Assembly (NCBI GenBank): GCA_947589655.1
Contig: CANQCE010000066.1
Coordinates: forward strand, 1 to 5,348
Reading direction: 5' to 3'
Source of the DNA: an uncultured Clostridia bacterium
Lineage (GTDB): Bacteria; Bacillota; Clostridia; Christensenellales; UBA1242
Length of the DNA: 5,348 nucleotides
Of the stretch, positions 5,121 through 5,348 are shown piece after piece. The position numbers were made by a program, and so were the translations under genes. Every line of letters starts with the position of its first letter. The stretch's first letter is position 1. The notes under the pieces were generated by a model that saw only the letters and a program-made list of their open reading frames with translations, ran no database searches and was not told where the DNA came from.

Positions 5121-5348
5121 ATGAAAAAAAGAAAAATATTAGTCACCTCCGCCCTGCTTTATGTGAACGGCTTGCCGCACCTTGGCCATGTTGCTGGCTG
5201 CTGGCTGCCGGGGGATGTTTTCACAAGGTTTCAAAAAACTTTTGGCAACGATGCCATTTATGTTAGCGGCACCGATGACCACGGCACAACAAGTTACATC
5301 TCAGCAAAAGAACTGGGCATGGACACAAGCGAATACATTGCGCAGATG
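5121..5348 (+). CDS. metG: Methionyl-tRNA synthetase, N-terminal 76 residues (3' end outside window)
   Basis: This class I synthetase charges initiator and elongator tRNA-Met. The frame is open to the window end, giving 76 residues from MKKRKILVTSALLYVNG. The HIGH-type ATP motif reads PHLGH (19-23), followed by VAGCWLPGDVFTRFQ and IYVSGTDDHGT (46-56). The spacing matches MetRS, where the usual phrases are close to ALPYVNGPLHLGH, AGCYLPADIFARY and GTDEHGT. Trp28 in place of Tyr/His, Gly31 in place of Ala and Asp53 in place of Glu are small departures. The KMSKS motif, the zinc knuckle and any C-terminal tRNA-binding domain are beyond the window, so the subtype cannot be set. The start is supported by a ribosome binding site 5 nt upstream. 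It is probably the second gene of an operon with hisS. Confidence 0.93.
   Translation, partial: MKKRKILVTSALLYVNGLPHLGHVAGCWLPGDVFTRFQKTFGNDAIYVSGTDDHGTTSYISAKELGMDTSEYIAQM

Noticed and set aside
5193..5206. Tandem GCTGGCT x2 in metG
   Set aside because: It encodes the conserved AGC-x-LP stretch of MetRS, so protein conservation accounts for it.

Overview
The window is from a low-GC bacterium, most likely a Gram-positive (Bacillota, Clostridia-like) lineage. The pointers are AT-rich sequence, strong AAGGAG-type ribosome binding sites, sigma-A-like promoter hexamers and a HelD-family protein. helD and hisS end in TGA and Trp is read from TGG, so the genetic code is the ordinary bacterial one and not the Mycoplasma code. 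The genus cannot be named from this sequence alone. All four genes read left to right on the + strand, and no mobile element, CRISPR array, tRNA or rRNA is visible.

Layout. (1) Bases 1-1248 hold the C-terminal half of DNA gyrase subunit A: the end of the coiled-coil arm, the DNA-wrapping beta-pinwheel and a very acidic tail. (2) After 39 bp, bases 1288-3309 encode a compact HelD-type superfamily 1 helicase/RNA-polymerase recycling factor, probably transcribed with gyrA. (3) Bases 3310-3739 are a 430-bp, roughly 25-30% GC gap without a credible gene. It contains two perfect DnaA boxes, a one-mismatch box in the opposite orientation and several weaker copies between 3477 and 3613, followed by one strong and one weaker candidate hisS promoter. 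(4) Bases 3740-5044 are a complete histidyl-tRNA synthetase gene of the 'DLTVP/RGHDYYTG' type. An unusually good inverted repeat lies inside the coding sequence at 4765-4800. (5) Bases 5121-5348 are the start of a methionyl-tRNA synthetase gene cut by the window end.

Functional picture. gyrA and helD make a DNA-topology/transcription-maintenance pair: gyrase removes positive supercoils ahead of polymerase, and HelD strips stalled or post-termination RNA polymerase from DNA. hisS and metG form a translation pair with no terminator visible between them, so they are probably one operon.

The most interesting stretch is the DnaA-box cluster in the gap. It may be a replication-origin element, a secondary DnaA-titration site or a DnaA-controlled promoter region, and the window alone cannot decide. 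The palindrome inside hisS and the degenerate GyrA-boxes are the other points worth checking. No clearly new multi-gene system is visible.
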